From an uncultured Sphingomonadaceae bacterium (lineage in GTDB: Bacteria > Pseudomonadota > Alphaproteobacteria > Sphingomonadales > Sphingomonadaceae): a stretch of DNA of 7,073 nucleotides. The DNA lies in assembly GCA_937920575.1 (NCBI GenBank), contig CAKZSF010000180.1, positions 1 through 7,073 of the forward strand, given 5' to 3'. The position numbers were made by a program, and so were the translations under genes. Each line of letters opens with the position of its first letter. Positions within the stretch are counted from its first letter, which is position 1. Below, piece after piece: positions 5,766-7,073 of this stretch. The notes below the pieces were generated by a model, which saw only the letters and a list, made by a program, of their open reading frames with translations, did not search any database and had not been told where the DNA came from.

Positions 5766-7073
5766 TCAATTGGCGGAGAGATTGCCCGCCAGTGAGTTGA
5801 GCCGTTTGAATTCCTGCCGCCAGAAATTGCCTTGGTCGCCAGCAAGCCCGTTGATCCGGTTGAAGGAGTACCCTTTCAACATCGGATCGCCGCGCAGTTT
5901 CTGCCCATAGGCCGCCACGGCGGTCGCAAAGGCAAAATCACCACGCGGGGTTGAGGCGGAGTTCAATGCGCTGGCAGGAATGACTTTCTCGATCAGTTTC
6001 GAGCGGGTTCCCTTGGGTGTTTTGTAGCGCAGTTTGACATGGGCCATCTCGCTGCCGCGCACATCGCCTTTCACATCGCTGGCGCCGCCATAGCGCAGCG
6101 GATCGACCCAGCCTTTTGCGCCGGTTGGTACGACTTCATAGATCGCGGTGACCTGATGTCCTGCGCCAATGTCGCCTGCATCGACTGCGTCATTGTTGAA
6201 ATCCTCGTTGCGCAGCGCGCGGTTTTCATAGCCGATCAAACGATATTGGCTGACGATGGCGGGGTTGAACTCGACCTGGATTTTTACGTCCTTGGCAATC
6301 GTGAAGAGCGTCGATTGCATCTCTTCAGACAACACCTTCTGCGCTTCCAACGCGGTGTCGATATAGGCGTAATTGCCATTACCGTGATCGGCCACGCGCT
6401 CCATCAGCGCCTCGTTGTAATTGCCTGTGCCAAAGCCCAACGTGGTCAGCGTGATCCCGGAATCGCGCTGTTTCTCGATCATTTCAATCAGTTGTTTGTT
6501 GTCGCTAACACCGACGTTGAAATCGCCATCGGTGGCCATGATCACACGGTTGACGCCATCCTTGATGAAATGCTCTCGCGCCAGATCATAAGCCATGTTC
6601 ATGGCTGCACCGCCTGCAGTTGATCCTCCTGCTTGCAGGCGGTTGAGTGCTGCACGGATTTTCGTCGTGTCGTTGGTGGGCTCCAGCGCAACGCTGACAC
6701 GTCCTGAATAGATCACGATAGACACTTGATCCTTGGGCCCCAGCTCGCCGGCCAGATTGCTCAGGGCGGTTTTGACCAAAGGCAGCTTGTCAGGACGGTT
6801 CATCGAACCAGAGACGTCGACGAGGAAAACGAGGTTTGCCGGCGGACGCTCGTCACGATCGATATCGTAGCCGCGTAGGCCAATCCGCATCAGCCGTGTG
6901 TCATCGTTCCACGGTGATTTCGCCAGATCGGTCGTGACCGTGAAGGGCACGTCGCGATTGTCCGGGCGCGGATAGTCATAGCGGAAATAGTTGATCAGTT
7001 CCTCGGTGCGTACAGCATCCTTGGGCGGCAAGCTGCCATTGGAAAGGAAACGCCGCGTGTTGGCGTATGCGCC
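5766..7073 (-). CDS. YfbK-type von Willebrand factor A protein with DUF3520 C-terminal domain (5' end outside window)
   Basis: The C-terminal 435 residues of a VWA protein of the YfbK family. The frame is open to the right edge: the first visible residues, GAYANTRRFLSNGSLPPKDA, match the conserved 'ASYANVRRFLxxGxLPPxDAVR' block that precedes the VWA domain, so the TTG at 7031 is an internal Leu and the start lies beyond the window. The VWA domain (about 80-255) has a full MIDAS metal site: DVSGS at 86-90, Thr152 in GGSTAGG, and Asp182 in ATDGDFN. The DUF3520-type domain (about 255-430) includes RLIGYENRALRNEDFNND at 278-295, DIGAGHQVTAIYEVVP at 301-316 and an FAFATAVAAYGQKLR segment at 380-394. 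Relatives usually carry an N-terminal signal or lipoprotein sequence, which would lie outside the window, so an envelope location is likely but not shown. Its biochemical role is not established; metal-dependent protein binding is inferred. A hairpin follows the stop. Confidence 0.93.
   Translation of the reverse strand, partial: GAYANTRRFLSNGSLPPKDAVRTEELINYFRYDYPRPDNRDVPFTVTTDLAKSPWNDDTRLMRIGLRGYDIDRDERPPANLVFLVDVSGSMNRPDKLPLVKTALSNLAGELGPKDQVSIVIYSGRVSVALEPTNDTTKIRAALNRLQAGGSTAGGAAMNMAYDLAREHFIKDGVNRVIMATDGDFNVGVSDNKQLIEMIEKQRDSGITLTTLGFGTGNYNEALMERVADHGNGNYAYIDTALEAQKVLSEEMQSTLFTIAKDVKIQVEFNPAIVSQYRLIGYENRALRNEDFNNDAVDAGDIGAGHQVTAIYEVVPTGAKGWVDPLRYGGASDVKGDVRGSEMAHVKLRYKTPKGTRSKLIEKVIPASALNSASTPRGDFAFATAVAAYGQKLRGDPMLKGYSFNRINGLAGDQGNFWRQEFKRLNSLAGNLSAN

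Noticed and set aside
6039..6623. 194-residue plus-strand open frame with hydrophobic stretches
   Set aside because: Antisense to the VWA domain coding region, whose MIDAS motifs make the minus-strand reading certain.

Overview
The window is ordinary-looking chromosomal DNA, densely coded, GC-rich (about 60% by eye), with genes on both strands and no intergenic gap longer than about 110 bases. I see no rRNA, tRNA, CRISPR array, insertion sequence, integrase or attachment site. The gene content is acyl-CoA catabolism enzymes, a compact type I phosphomannose isomerase, a YfbK-type von Willebrand protein and a small membrane protein with a NuoE-like helix-hairpin-helix tail. This, with the codon use and GC content, suggests an alphaproteobacterium, possibly Sphingomonadales/Erythrobacteraceae. 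That assignment is inference from protein style; no marker gene is present.

Layout. Bases 1-1333 (+) hold the end of a MaoC-type acyl-CoA hydratase and a CitE-like acyl-CoA lyase, joined by an ATGA stop/start overlap, so they almost certainly form one transcription unit that begins upstream of the window. Bases 1330-2169 (-) hold a monoglyceride-lipase-like alpha/beta hydrolase whose stop codon overlaps that of the lyase. A 67-base divergent intergenic region separates it from a mannose-6-phosphate isomerase (2237-3028, +). That gene in turn converges with, and overlaps by 10 bases, a minus-strand block running leftward: VWA protein (7073 to 5766, cut by the window edge), TM-HhH protein (5654-5163), glutaryl-CoA dehydrogenase (5131-3956) and a crotonase-fold enzyme (3906-3019).

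How the genes may work together. The hydratase and lyase would hydrate an enoyl-CoA and then cleave the resulting 3-hydroxyacyl-CoA (beta-methylmalyl, citramalyl or a similar dicarboxyl-CoA). GcdH turns glutaryl-CoA into crotonyl-CoA, and the adjacent crotonase, which looks more like an enoyl-CoA isomerase than a hydratase, lies just downstream on the same strand. The TM-HhH gene, 31 bases upstream of gcdH, is probably co-transcribed with it for no obvious metabolic reason. Two perfect inverted repeats lie in the 111-base gap between the VWA and TM-HhH genes and are the main non-coding structure in the window.

I found no convincing sign of a previously undescribed multi-gene system. The points most worth a second look are the isomerase-like active site of the crotonase, the orphan membrane-anchored NuoE-like HhH protein, and the 10-bp inverted repeat directly upstream of its ribosome binding site.
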